From: Atrina japonica
Taxonomy: Eukaryota > Mollusca > Bivalvia > Pterioida > Pinnidae
DNA: 64,000 nt
Reading direction: 5' to 3'
NCBI GenBank assembly: GCA_030159075.1
Contig: BROG01000263.1
Location: 62,001-126,000 of the forward strand
Shown: positions 49,080 through 60,318 of the stretch, in pieces
Position numbering within the stretch: the first letter of the stretch is position 1
Layout of the letters: every line of letters begins with the position of its first letter
Notes under the pieces: model-generated
Database searches by the model: none
Told to the model about the DNA's origin: nothing
The model's input: the letters and a program-made list of their open reading frames with translations, nothing else
Program-made: the position numbers and the translations under genes

Positions 49080-50270
49080 CTTATTCTGTCCGCCGGCAGC
49101 AGCATCTTCAACATTTCGTTTCTGGAGCAGAACTCCTAAACTACTGGGTGGAACCATACTTCACACATATAATCCTCATGTATCCTAGATATGCCTTTTG
49201 GGGTACTAAGGTTGTCCGACCTACTTTCTGGAAACTGGAAACAAGGTCACAGTCACTGAAAATTGTTTCCTAAATAGATCTTCTAAACTAATGGATGAAT
49301 TGGAACCATTCTTCACATAAATAATGATGTGCCTTATGGGGTACTAAAGTCGGTCTGACCTACTTTCTTGAAACTGGCTCATGGGCACTGAAAATCATTT
49401 CCGGAGAACTCCTAAACTACAGGGTGGATTGGAACCAAACTACACACAAATAATCCCCATGTACTATAGATGTGCCTTTAGAGGTACTAAGGTCGGTCTA
49501 ACCTTCTTCTTCATGTGCCAGGTCTGTTGCAGACATCGGCGATCATGGCCTTCCATTCCTCTCTGTTGTCAGTTCTCCTGATGAGTTCATTGTTGGGGGA
49601 TTCTTTCCTCGTTGCGTAGCTATTCTACTTTCTGGAAACTTATTACTGAAAATGGTTTCAGGAGCAGAACTCCTAAACTAATGGGTGGACTGGAACCATA
49701 CTTCACACAAATGATCCTCATGTACCCTAGATGTGCCTTTTGAGTTACTAAGGTCAGTCTGACCAACTCTGGAATCTAGGTCACAGTCACTGAAAATCGT
49801 TTTCAGAGCAGAACTCCTAAATTATTGGGTTGATTGGAACCATACACAAATGATGCTCATGTATCCTAGATGTGACTTTTGGTGTATTAAGGTCGGTCTG
49901 ACCTATTTTCTGAACTTGGTCACGGTTACTGAAAATCCTTTCCAGAGAAAAACTCTTGAACTACATGGTGGATTGGAACCATTCTTCACATAAATGATTT
50001 TCATGTGTCCCAGATGTGCCATTTGGGGAACTAAGGTCAGTCTGACCTACTTTCTGGAAACTAGGTCACAGCAACTGAATATTGTTTCCTGAGCAGAACT
50101 CCTAAACTACTGGGTAGATTGGAACCATACTTCACCAAAATGATCCCCCATGTGTCCTAGATGTGGCTTTTGGGGTACTAAGGTCAGTCTGACCATTTTT
50201 TGGAAATTAGGTCAAAGTAACTGAAAATTATTACCTGAACAGAACTCCTAAACTACTGGATACATCCATG
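49080..50270. repeat. Tandem repeat, ~145-bp unit, ~8 copies
   Basis: The landmark 'gcagaactcctaaactactg' and variants occurs near 49131, 49280, 49405, 49665, 49808, 49945, 50093 and 50239. Each unit also has 'cctagatgtgccttttgggg' and 'aaggtcggtctgacctactt'. The double spacing at 49405-49665 is due to an unrelated piece at about 49505-49625. Confidence 0.88.
49505..49625. other. Unrelated insert inside the ~145-bp array
   Basis: 'ttcatgtgccaggtctgttg', 'gcgatcatggccttccattc' and 'ttctcctgatgagttcattg' have no counterpart in the other units and are less AT-rich. It may be a fragment of a retroelement or of a processed transcript; I do not recognise it. Confidence 0.5.
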
Positions 50271-50560
50271 TAGATCACTTAGAAACAATCCGTTTTTCAA
50301 TTCATACAGGTGTTCTGGAGAAGAAGATTTTCAAAGAGGGGTACCTTTTGTGACCAATTTTGCCCAACACTAGATCAACTCCTGGTCCATAATGGTAGAA
50401 AGTGGGAGGTTGTACAACAACAACAACAAAGAACCGGGTAAAGAACCTTGAGTTTTTGCTTCTTAGCAAGTTTCATCGAATTCCCTTCAGTGGTTTCAGA
50501 GAAGAAATAAAAAATGTAAAAAGTTTACGGACGGACGACACTTGAGCAATTGGTTGTTAT
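50271..50560 (+). repeat. 3' part of the 'ggcccatgg...cacctgaa' repeat family
   Basis: 'catgtagatcacttagaaac', 'gttctggagaagaagatttt', 'agaggggtaccttttgtgac', 'cccttcagtggtttcagaga' and 'gtttacggacggacg' match the units of 53414-55690. So the ~145-bp array and this family are parts of related composite elements. Confidence 0.7.
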
Positions 50561-50760
50561 GTCCAGACAAAACCACCAAAACATATGTACAAGTTGTTCA
50601 CACCGATTTGTTCAGCAATTTTGCCATTTTATTTTTTCCCATTGAAAATCTGGAATTTGTCTGATTTATATTACAGAAGTGATGAAGAGTTTGGACAACA
50701 AGCAACTGCTACCTACATTTACCTTCAAATCTTACCATTTTTATTCTGTCTTTTCGTTAG

Positions 50761-50933
50761 TCAGAGTTAGCTCCCTTGTCAGTAGGTATTGATTGTGACG
50801 TCATGTCTTTAGGTGAGGAAACAAAGTCGTTTTCACAAAAAACATATGATGTCACAACTGATAACTTTTCTCATTTTAGGCACAAACAAATGACATCACA
50901 ATTGATACCTGCTACAAGGGGTGGTAACTCTGG
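50761..50933. mobile_element. 173-bp foldback MITE
   Basis: 'cagagttagctcccttgtca' + 'gtaggtattgattgtgacgtc' faces 'gacatcacaattgatacctg' + 'ctacaaggggtggtaactctg', about 45-bp arms. No coding content. Confidence 0.78.
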
Positions 50934-51029
50934 ATAATGAAAATACCTTATAAACACTATATGGGACACAACAAACACTTTTACAATTACAGTTTTTCTT
51001 CCTACTGAGGATGATAAACTACATGTAGC

Positions 51030-52275
51030 TTCAGTGGCACCTTTCTTTTGAGACCACCTGTATTGTGAGACCACATTCTGAAAACCACTTACTGGTAGAT
51101 AAAAGGACATTAGATGTGTTCACAAAATAATTATTTCACTTTTTTCTACAACTTGTACCTGATGTACAATAAGGACATATAAGAGCTATACAAAGGCATA
51201 AAAAATCTGATATACCTATACCCTATAAGCAAAATTTTTAGCGGAGATTCAATTTTGGCATTATTAGTAAGGTATTGAGGTCCAAAATTCCTTCTTGCTA
51301 AAATTATATATTGTTTTTAAGGATAAAGTGGTAACTTTGTGTCTTGCTAAAAATTCCACTGACGAGCTATACATAAAAAAATCTTATATTCCTATATATT
51401 TTGTGAAAATAAGATCAAGTCCAGTGTGGTATGCATATACAAATAGTAAGGTTGAATTCATCAAATGCAAGTGAAGAATTGTCAGCCTGGGTTTCTCAAG
51501 AAAATATCACAAAATATTTAAGAAGTTTTATGTTGGTGTATATCTCTTTTTTTTTTATTGTATATCAATTTAAGTGGTAAAAGAGGAATGAATTAAAAAA
51601 AAACGAAAAAAAAAACCAAAAAGCAAAAAACAGGTAATGCCCTTTTAAGTACAAGTCTTTATATAAAGCCCCTTTTGAGAGACCACCTGTCTTGTCAGGC
51701 AATATTTGTATGGCAGAAGGGTTGGTCTTTCAAGACAGGTTCCAAAATAAATCTGACACATCCAGAAACAAGAAAATTGTCTTCAAATGTCAACGTGAAT
51801 ATAAACCAAGAACATGGAAAAATACTTTAAGCCTCCTCATAAAATTCCAAAATATCAAAAACACCTGGCCATAAGTAATGGAACCTGTCTTAATAAACCA
51901 CTCTTATAAAACACCACCTGTCCTATGAGACCACAATCTGGGAACCTCTTGGTTAATTAATCTTCTTTTTAAAGATCATTTGTCTCGAGAGACCACATTT
52001 CAATGATATAGTTAGCATAGGTGCCAACATTTGAAAATCAAAAAGAGGAAGGTGGCGAGCCCAGCGCTGCACTGTGACAAAAAATTTCAATCAGGGTATG
52101 TTGAAACCTGGTGCTTAAGTTTAGAAATCAGCAGAAATACAACAAAAATAGTACAATTACTAAGAAAATTGTAAGGTGTGTTTTTTATGTTAAAATTGTA
52201 AGGATTATCATAAAAGTGTAAGGATTGGCACCTCTGAAATAGGTTGGTCTCTCAAGACATTTATCGCTGTACCAA
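51030..52275. repeat. Degraded members of the 'gagaccacctgtcttg' element family
   Basis: 51047-51092 ('gagaccacctgtattgtgag', 'cattctgaaaaccactt'), 51676-51740, 51878-52010 ('ggaacctgtcttaataaacc', 'ctggttaattaatctt' type block) and 52236-52275 ('ggtctctcaagacattt') are ends of the same family that hosts the arrays at 1979 and 14278. Here no array is present. Boundaries are approximate. Confidence 0.6.
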
Positions 52276-53413
52276 CATTAATATAATAAATTCATGTATG
52301 AATCAATCTTTAAAGAAAAAACATCATGAATAAAAAGAAATTTCATAACTATTTAATTTGAACATTTAAACATGAAAGAAGTAAGTGTGATCTACTGTGA
52401 GAAAAGGGGCCTTTGGCACATCCAATTAAAAATATGTACATGTATATGTATGGAACACTGCAGTGCTATTTTGGGTGGTATATTTAATCAAATGTTCAGG
52501 GTTCTGAACATAATAGTTGTTACTTGGGCATGTATGGATTTTTTTCATGTCATGTCCATGGCACCGTAGGATGTGACTAATTATGAAACAGTTTTTTTCA
52601 TTGTTTCATTCACATCAAAACCATGAGGTCAAACTTATGATTTTCTCATAATAATTGGAACATATTTAGTGTGGTACCTACTCAATATTTCATGTACTCA
52701 AATTATTTTTTGATATTTCTGAGGTTTTTGATATTTTTCATTATTATTTATCATTGTAAGTTATACAGCAGAATATGTTCTGTTTGCTTTCATTTCAAAA
52801 GCTTAAAGTTAATAGAGTTCAATTATTGAGTAAATTTAGTGACATCAGACCTAGGGTTTACCTAGTTAAAAACATTACCAGCAATTCACTTTTTAATTTT
52901 TTTTACAATTGAAGATTGGAATTGGAAGTATTTCAGCAACACTATACCCCAGCACCAAGTGATCTACCACTTAAGTCATTCACTAGGATTTTAAAGTCCC
53001 ACAAATAGCGCAGAATATTAGCCAAAATCAATTTCATTGGAGACAATTTATAAGAAGTAACATACCAAATTTGGATTAAAATATGTAGACAGGAAAATAC
53101 ATGACAGAAACCCCAAACTGTTTAAAGAGAAAATGAAAAAGCAGAAAAATTGAGAACAATAGGCATTCTGTCCCAAGTGTCAATATGCCACGCCCACCCC
53201 CTCCCCCAATGTTTGATCTTTCAGGGACACACAAATGTTAAAAAATAAATAATGGAATGCCCTATAGGCCCCTTTTCTTTTTGGCATATCATTTACTACA
53301 GAATTAAAAAAGTGTGTAAACTTCAATAGAGAGGAAAAATTGTACACACACATACCTCTCCATTCTTCCCCCCCACCTCTCTCTCCCTAACCTTCAATGT
53401 GTGTGTCTAAAAT
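52276..53413. other. Intergenic DNA with a partial foldback element
   Basis: 52565-52850 contains 'tgagtaaatttagtgacatc' and 'tactcaaattattttttgat', a partial relative of the 25638 and 57174 elements. No gene recognised. Confidence 0.45.
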
Positions 53414-55690
53414 AAACAAGAGGCCCATGGCCACATCGCTCACCTGAACTGTATTGGTATCTTAAAAATATGGGAATCTCAAATTTACAAATTATTTTAA
53501 TACTCCTTGGGAGTGGAAGAAACTTTAAAAATGAATGAAAATGACAAAGCTGGGAAAGATGTCAAAAACATGTCAAAAATTAATTTTCCAATTTATTCAA
53601 AATACAGGAAATTGAAACATGCATCCGTAAAAGTCACTCAGATGCAATTAGTTTTTCAATCCATGCAGCAGTTCTGGAGACGATTTTCAAAGAGGGGTAC
53701 CCTCTGAGACCTATTTTGCCCAACCTGGATCCACCTCTGAGTCGATCTGGTCAAAAAACATAAACTTGTTAGGGGAACTTGGATACTGTACATGCTTCCT
53801 TTATCCATAAGCTATTTTGAAGAATAAGTGTGTGAAATAATGCCCATTCCTTTTAGCAGTTTTAAAAATTAATAAAAAAAAATTAAAAAATTGAATTTCC
53901 AAAAAATTCTGTCAGGAAAGCATTTCTCTACCTAATAACATGTAAAACACATAATTAACAAACTTTAATCACACATCTATGTAGATCACTCAGATACAAT
54001 TAGTTTTTTTTCAATCCATGCAGTGGTTCTGCACCCCCCCCCCCCCCCAGTTTCCTTTGCCCCACGCTGGTTCCACCCCCTGGGCTGATCTGGCCGAAAT
54101 GAATAAACTTGGCAGAGGACCTTGAGAACTTGCTTCCTATAAAAAATTGTGGAAAATTACCCCCTCCCTTTAATTTTTGCAGTCTTAAAACTTCAAAATA
54201 TTTAATTTCAGCAAACTTCTTTCAGGAAAGAATTTATCTACCAAATCACAGGTAAAACACATAAAATGAATGCATCATAATAAATAAAAAGGGAGAAAAT
54301 CAAAGAAATTTGAATGAAAATTACAAAGTCTAAAAAAAAACTTGTCAAAAATTTTTTTTCCAATTTCTTTGAAATCAACAAACTTTAATTATACATCTAT
54401 GTAGATCACCCAGGCACAATTACATGTAGTTTTTCAATCCATGCAGCAGTTCTGGAGAAGAAGATTTTTAAAGATGGGTATCTACTGGGGCCTATTCTGC
54501 CACACCCTGGATCTCTCCCCTGGGTTGATCTGGCTGAAATGAACAAATTTAGTAGATGGCATTGAGTACTGACTTCCTATAAAGTTTCATCAAAATCCCT
54601 TCAGTGGTTTTGGAGAAGAAGTCGAAAATGTGGAAAATTATCTCCCCCTTCATTTTTGTAGTCTTAAAAATCTCATAAAAAATTCTAAAAATATAATTTC
54701 AGCAAACTTCTTTCAGGCAAGAATTTATCTACCAAACTACAGGTAAAACACATAAAATGAATGTATCATAATGAATAAAAGGGGAGAAAATAAAAAAAAT
54801 CATACAAAAATTAATAAAAATTACAAAGTCTAAAAAGACGTCAAAAACGCGTCAAAAATTTATTTTCCAATTTCTACGAAATTGAGAAATTTTAGTCATA
54901 CATCTATGTAGATCACTCAGATACAATTAGTTTTTCAATCCAAGCAGCGGTTCTGGAGGAGAAGATTTTTAAAGAGGGGTATCCCCTGGGGCCTCTTTTG
55001 CCCCACCCTAGGCCCATCTGGCCAAAATGTACAAACTTGATAGAGGACCTAGAGTACTTACATCCTATAAAGTTTCATCAAAATCCCTTCAGCGGTTTTG
55101 GAGAAGAAGTAAAAAAATGTGGAAAATTACCCTTAATTTTTGCAGTCTTAAAAAATTCATAAAAAAATTTCAAAATTTTATTTCACAAAATTCTTTCAGG
55201 AAAGCATTTATCTACCAATGCACAGGTAAAACATATAAAATAAATGCATCATAATGATTAAAAGGGGAGAAATCAAAGAAATCATACAAAAATGAATGAA
55301 AATTACAAAGTCTAAAAAACGTCAAAATTTTTTTTTCCAATTTCTACAGAATCAACAAACTTGGTTCATACATCTATGTAGATCATTCAGATACAATTAG
55401 TTTATTAATTCATGCAGCAGTTCTTGAGGAGAAGATTTTTAAACAGGGGTACCCTCTGGGGCCTCTTTTGCTCCACCCTGGATCCACTCCTGGGCCGATT
55501 TGGTCGAAATGTACACTTTGGTAAAGGACCTTAAGTACTTGCTTCCTATAAAGTTTCATCAAAATCCCTTCAGCGGTTTTGGAGGAGAAATAAAAAATGT
55601 GAAAAGTTTACGGACAGACGGACGGACAGACAGTGGACAAAAGGCGATCAGAAAAGCTCACTTGAACCTTTGGTTCAGGTGAGCTAAAAA
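53414..55690 (+). mobile_element. 2.3-kb bivalve-type repeat element with ~5 internal units and 3' hairpin
   Basis: It starts 'aaacaagaggcccatggcca' + 'catcgctcacctgaac' and ends in the hairpin 'agctcacttgaacc ttt ggttcaggtgagct' (55655-55685) then AAAA. Inside, 'catctatgtagatcactcag' and 'caatccatgcagcagttctg' recur at 53622, 53973, 54393, 54899 and 55372 (period 350-510 bp), each followed by 'gcccaccctgg'-type and 'aaatcccttcagcggttttg' blocks. I recall such sequences as abundant in bivalves. The 3' hairpin with CTAA hints at a Helitron-like end, unproven. Confidence 0.78.
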
Positions 55691-56579
55691 GTATTCAATA
55701 TGCCAATGAAATACACTGAATAAAAGACTACTACATGTATCATATGAGTGGGTAATCAAATACATATATTAAATTTTTTACATGTATACTTAATAAACAA
55801 GCATCAAATATTCTTACATGTACATACATGTTGACATCTTTATCAAAATGTAAATACATGTAGATGTAAAATGAATTGCTGATTACAGGGAATTCACGCC
55901 AATCCATATAAATTATTAAAACCCTGTCAAATCTTCAAACTTCATGCACACATTAACATAAGTGGAAACTTCCTTGAAACCTGTTTATAAGGGTCAAATC
56001 AATATATCACTGACTAAAATAAACCTCTAGATAATAAATCATTTGTAAGCTAAATTCAGTGGTCTGTATTCAGATTTTGATAAATGATAAATGGAAGTTT
56101 AATCAAGATTAAATTTCTTTTTACAAGAATTCATGATATGGAGTGGAATCATATTATCTCGAAACTCACAGGGCCGCACTATTACTTCGAGATATCTGGA
56201 ATTTGAGATAACCAAAATTTTTAATTGATATATTATTATATCTATAAAAATTGTGACAGGACTTTTAATTCTGACATATCCGAAATTTCGACTCAAGCAA
56301 TTTCGACATAACGAGATTCCACATTATTGCAATTTATCACAAATTTTAATGCCAATTACACTTAAGATACATGTACATTGTATGATGTACCTGTCATAGA
56401 GGTAAAAATTACTGAGAGGGGCGTAACTGGTCATCCGTCTTCCCATCCAATATACATGTAGATAACCCCAGATCAACGGATCATTAAAGTTATAAAGGTT
56501 ATTTCCCTTTAGGGCATATCCTAGAGATACTTCATATTGATTTAAAAAAGTTGAAAGTCTTTTTTGAAAAAAATCATAA
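55691..56579. other. Intergenic DNA, no feature recognised
   Basis: AT-rich. A pair of 'cgaaactcacagggccgc' and 'gacataacgagattcc' around 56150-56320 might be old MITE ends. Nothing firm. Confidence 0.35.
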
Positions 56580-56800
56580 TACAGCAGAACCTGTCTTGAG
56601 AAGCTTGTCTTTTGAAAATCTCTCTATATAAAACCTCTTTTGATGAGAGCCCACTAATCTAGAGAGCCCACTAATCTAGAGAGCCCACTAATCTAGAGAG
56701 GCCACTAATCTAGAGAGGCCACTAATCTAGAGAGGCCACTAATCTAGAGATACTAAATTTTAGTTGCAGTACGGGTGGTCTTTCGAGACAGGTTCCACAT
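56580..56800. mobile_element. MITE with 'acagcagaacctgtcttgag' ends and an 18-bp array
   Basis: The left 'tacagcagaacctgtcttga' and right 'tcgagacaggttccaca' are inverted repeats. Between them 'gagaggccactaatcta' repeats about six times (56640-56750). It is a third case of an array within this element family. Confidence 0.72.
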
Positions 56801-56970
56801 TAATATAAAATTATACCTACATCCATAAAACACATAATTAACCCATTGTTCTCTCTGCGACCTACATTCAACCTTCAAAACTTCAAGTGATCTAAAAATC
56901 ACTGTCTTTAAGGACTATATTTAGACGCCACTTAATCTAACTAACTTTTAAAATAAATCTCCCTTCAGAT

Positions 56971-57152
56971 ACAGTAAAACCTGCTATAGCGGCCACCTCT
57001 ATATAAGGATCACCTGTCTATAAAGGCCAGTTTTGAAATGTCCTTTGACTGCATACTTCAACTAAATTGAACCTGTGTATAAGGGTCACCTGCACATAGA
57101 GGTCAATATTCTCTAGTCCCTTGGGTGGCCCCTATATACAGGTTTTACTGTA
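56971..57152. mobile_element. MITE with TACAGTAAAACCTGC ends, copy C
   Basis: 182 bp, perfect ends 'tacagtaaaacctg' and 'caggttttactgta'. 'gctatagcggccacctctat', 'ttgactgcatacttcaacta' and 'cctgcacatagaggtcaata' match copy B at 30671. Confidence 0.9.
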
Positions 57153-57173
57153 CATGTATACTAAACAGCATTT

Positions 57174-58024
57174 GTCCAAAGTCACCAAATTTACTCAATA
57201 CTCAGCTTTGGTCATTTTGACCACATGTAAATAGTTTTTGTAACTTCAGATGCGACAAACAAGAAAACATAATATTTTTTTTTTTCATTCACATCAAAAG
57301 TAAATGGGTCAAATTTATTATTTTCCATGTATAAAAAGAGAAGTACATGTCTAACCCCGAGCATAATACATTGTACTTATAATTTGAGTATGAACTTAAA
57401 TGAAGTTTTGATATCTCTGGCATTTTATTTATGCCAGCAACATATTTTTTTTTATTTATCATCATTTACAATTTGATGTCATACACTGTACAATTTGATG
57501 TCATACACTGTACAATTTGATGTCATACACTGTACGATTTGATGTCATACACTGTAAAACTTCAAAAACTGTTGAGCTTCTGCATAAATGTGCATTTATA
57601 TCTTAAAAACAAAAAAGATAGTTGAACAGGCGTATTGAGTATCAGTGCTACAGATAATTCTCAGAGCACATGGGTACAATACCCACCACTTTCCAAATGC
57701 AGTGGGTATTTTTTTATTCTATTGCCAAATTATGATTTCAATTATATTTAACTGTACAATGTAAGTCCACACGTTAACAGCTGGGTGAGGATCAATATAG
57801 TATGTACATTAACACTGCAGGGCTTGAACAAACTTGATCAATTAACGACCAAGATAATCATATATTCTGAACAAGTACACTCATCAGTGTATATCACATC
57901 CAGTGTGTTAAATTTTATGGTCAAGGATTTTAATTTGCTTATATATCCATTGATTTTTTTATGTGTAAAATATGCAAATGCACACCTTATCTGGAGCACT
58001 GAGTATATTTGGTGACTTTGGACA
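57174..58024. mobile_element. Foldback MITE, 'caccaaatttactcagtact' family, copy 3
   Basis: 'gtccaaagtcaccaaattta' + 'ctcaatactcagc' faces 'gagcactgagtatatttggt' + 'gactttggac'. At 850 bp it is longer than the 25638 copy (407 bp) because of a 22-bp array and other sequence inside. Confidence 0.75.
57469..57558. repeat. 22-bp tandem repeat, four copies
   Basis: 'caatttgatgtcatacactg' + 'ta' repeated, inside the foldback element at 57174-58024. Confidence 0.9.
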
Positions 58025-58316
58025 CAGAAGGCAACATTTAAATGGTGTGTCCTCATAAGACACATTTCTTTGACCTTTTACAACTACAACTTGAAATAAA
58101 CTAAATATATGTGCAATAATACATATAAACTTCAAACATTATTTTACTTTAACTATTCACCCCAATTAACATAATGGTATACTCTTTTCTGATGTATTGG
58201 AACAGTCTATTTTGGTCTGTGGGGTTGACAGGATTAATCCTCATTAATCTAGTTTCCATTTGTTTGTCCAGGTATCCATGCAGATCTAGAGATTCTAGTT
58301 CTCCTTATTCCCTACT

Positions 58317-58405
58317 TAAACTTGTTCAACCCTGATAAATAATGGACTATGCCCTAAATCAATGACTCAGCTTACTCCAACTGCCTCTGTAGGGGAAATG
58401 AATGA
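58317..58405. mobile_element. ~90-bp MITE, 'ttaacctattaacccc' family, copy 5 (reversed, diverged)
   Basis: 'ttgttcaaccctgataaata', 'atggactatgccctaaatca' and 'aggggaaatgaatgaa' are a diverged reverse complement of the copy at 11424. Confidence 0.55.
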
Positions 58406-58566
58406 ATCAAGAATGAATGATAAGGCTGCAAAGGATATGTGTATGAACATTATAAAAGAATAAAATTTTACTAAAATTCTGGAGGGAAGTCAATTACAAA
58501 CAAAGACGAGATCTCCAAACACATACAGCTCAAACAACTTTTTATCACACTTTTGAATTCACAATC

Positions 58567-58572
58567 TTTAAT
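58567..58572 (-). promoter_or_regulatory. Candidate poly(A) signal of the zinc-finger gene
   Basis: ATTAAA on the - strand about 90 nt beyond the stop codon at 58663. No better signal was seen nearer. Confidence 0.35.
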
Positions 58573-58662
58573 CTCTTTGTCTTAACCAGAGCTTTAAATC
58601 AGTGGACCATACTTAAAAAACAATTACACAGTCCAAATATAGTTTTCAGGTGGGTGAACAGG

Positions 58663-60261
58663 TTATATTCCTGATCGACAATTTTTTTTCTCGTGAGTTC
58701 TGAGAGATGATGCTTGAGTGAATTTGTTTCCACATCGAATACACTCGAATGGTCGGTCACCTGTGTGTACCCTCGCATGAGCCTGGAGGTATAATCTTAC
58801 AGAGAAAGCTTTTTCACAAGTTTCACATTTGTATGGCGTTTCCCCTGTATGTTTCCTCATGTGAGTCTTCAGTGAAGATATTTGCGTAAAACATTTACCA
58901 CACTCTGAACACTTGTGTGGTTTAATTCCTGCGTGTGTTTGGAGGTGGAGTTTTAACGATAAATTAGATTTCACCTGTTTGTAGCAAATTGTACACTCAA
59001 ATAGTTTCTCATCCACCACACCTTGCATTTTTGATGGCCGCCGCCCTCTTTTTACCACACCACCTGAACTTGTGGCATCACCAGACCCAGTGATTCGCCG
59101 TGTCTGTTTTTGTTTCCTTTCTCTCTTCTTTTGCTGCACTTCTGTATCTTTACTGTCAGCATTAGACGACTGATTGTCATCAGTGAATTCATACTCATCA
59201 GTTTCATTACTTTTCATTAATTCTTCACTCAGGCTAACTTTATTGTCTTTCAAAGATATTTTCATATGAAATTTTGCCTTTGCTTTTTTGCCCTGTATTT
59301 CAGTGGGGCTTTTACCAGTTTCTTCCTGTGGTGATGCCTTAGTTTTATTCTCTCCTGTGCAATCATGTGAGTCTCCTTTATTTAGAAAATGTTCATTGCT
59401 TCCATTTGAAGTTCCAGCTTTGGCATTTTCAAATTCATGGATAGGATCAAAATATTTTGACCTTGAAACTTCATGTCCAGGGCAGTATTCATCATTTTTG
59501 CCTTTTGATTTATCTGCCCTTTCAGAACAGTGATCATAATTTTGACCTTCAGGCTTAATGTCTGACCCATATTTATTTTTTTCAAATGATATGCTGTGTG
59601 ACCTACTCTCACTTTGGGTAACCGGACAATTATATGATCTACTTTCAGTTTGTCCAAATGAACTACTTTTACTTTGCCCATATGTCTTACTTTCATTCTG
59701 TAAGTATGACCTACTTTCTGTCTGTTCACTATAAGATTTGTTTCTGCTGTCCAGCTGAACAGGAGATATTATTTGGGATCTACCTTCATATTCCATGTGA
59801 CCTTGATGATGTGACCCTTCCTGAGAACTTTCGAAGTTATGTCTGGGCCGGTGTAACACTGCAGATTTCATATGAGATGAAAGTGGATTCATTGCATTAA
59901 AATTTTGCTGCCTTAACCAATTGGCTTCCTCTGGTGAGAAATTGACATTGTTTACAAAGTTTTCAAAGCCACCTAATCTGTTTGCTGCCTGCTTTTGATT
60001 GTCTAAATCTCTTGCTGACTGTGAATGAATTCCGTGTCTGTACATGTATCGTACTTGATCCGGATTATGCCAGTTGTTTCGGCCATCAGCCATGTGATGA
60101 CTGTTCCCATTTACAAAGACATGAGGACCTGGCAGTAATGGCGGAATCAGTGCTGGCTTATTTATAGTGGATTCTCCGGAAGATAAAGGTTTTCCATACT
60201 GATACTGATCTGGATATAACCGATTACACTGATTTTCAGAAGTTTCTCTGGGCTGATCCAT
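58663..60261 (-). CDS. C2H2 zinc-finger protein, 532 residues
   Basis: Likely a nuclear sequence-specific DNA-binding regulator. Four Krueppel-type fingers lie at the C-terminus, residues 421-443, 449-471, 477-499 and 505-528. Linkers are AGIKP, TGETP and TGDRP (TGEKP-like). The last finger ends H-x4-C instead of H-x(3-5)-H, which still can bind zinc, and is followed by only RSGI. Ahead of the fingers is a basic, nuclear-localisation-like region (KKRERKQKQTRR, KRGRRPSK). The N-terminal 400 residues are disordered-looking, rich in Ser, Asn, Gln and His, with a degenerate 'QTESRSY/QSESRS' repeat at about 180-225. The start at 60261 follows a 3' splice site 54 nt upstream, so the whole coding region sits in one exon. 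I cannot assign an orthologue; no KRAB, BTB or SCAN domain is visible. Confidence 0.93.
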   Translation of the reverse strand: MDQPRETSENQCNRLYPDQYQYGKPLSSGESTINKPALIPPLLPGPHVFVNGNSHHMADGRNNWHNPDQVRYMYRHGIHSQSARDLDNQKQAANRLGGFENFVNNVNFSPEEANWLRQQNFNAMNPLSSHMKSAVLHRPRHNFESSQEGSHHQGHMEYEGRSQIISPVQLDSRNKSYSEQTESRSYLQNESKTYGQSKSSSFGQTESRSYNCPVTQSESRSHSISFEKNKYGSDIKPEGQNYDHCSERADKSKGKNDEYCPGHEVSRSKYFDPIHEFENAKAGTSNGSNEHFLNKGDSHDCTGENKTKASPQEETGKSPTEIQGKKAKAKFHMKISLKDNKVSLSEELMKSNETDEYEFTDDNQSSNADSKDTEVQQKKRERKQKQTRRITGSGDATSSGGVVKRGRRPSKMQGVVDEKLFECTICYKQVKSNLSLKLHLQTHAGIKPHKCSECGKCFTQISSLKTHMRKHTGETPYKCETCEKAFSVRLYLQAHARVHTGDRPFECIRCGNKFTQASSLRTHEKKNCRSGI

Positions 60262-60318
60262 TAGTGTTGATACATCTTGATATTAAATCTACATTACTGT
60301 TGGTTATTTTTTAACCTG
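60262..60318 (-). other. 5' UTR edge and 3' splice site of the zinc-finger gene
   Basis: On the - strand 'ttctgtttttcag' ends at 60316, giving an exon that would start at 60315 and reach the ATG at 60261 without an intervening ATG. The upstream non-coding exon(s) and promoter were not located. Confidence 0.55.

Noticed and set aside
59288..60167. Short frames opposite or out of phase with the zinc-finger gene
   Set aside because: Shadows of the 532-codon frame.
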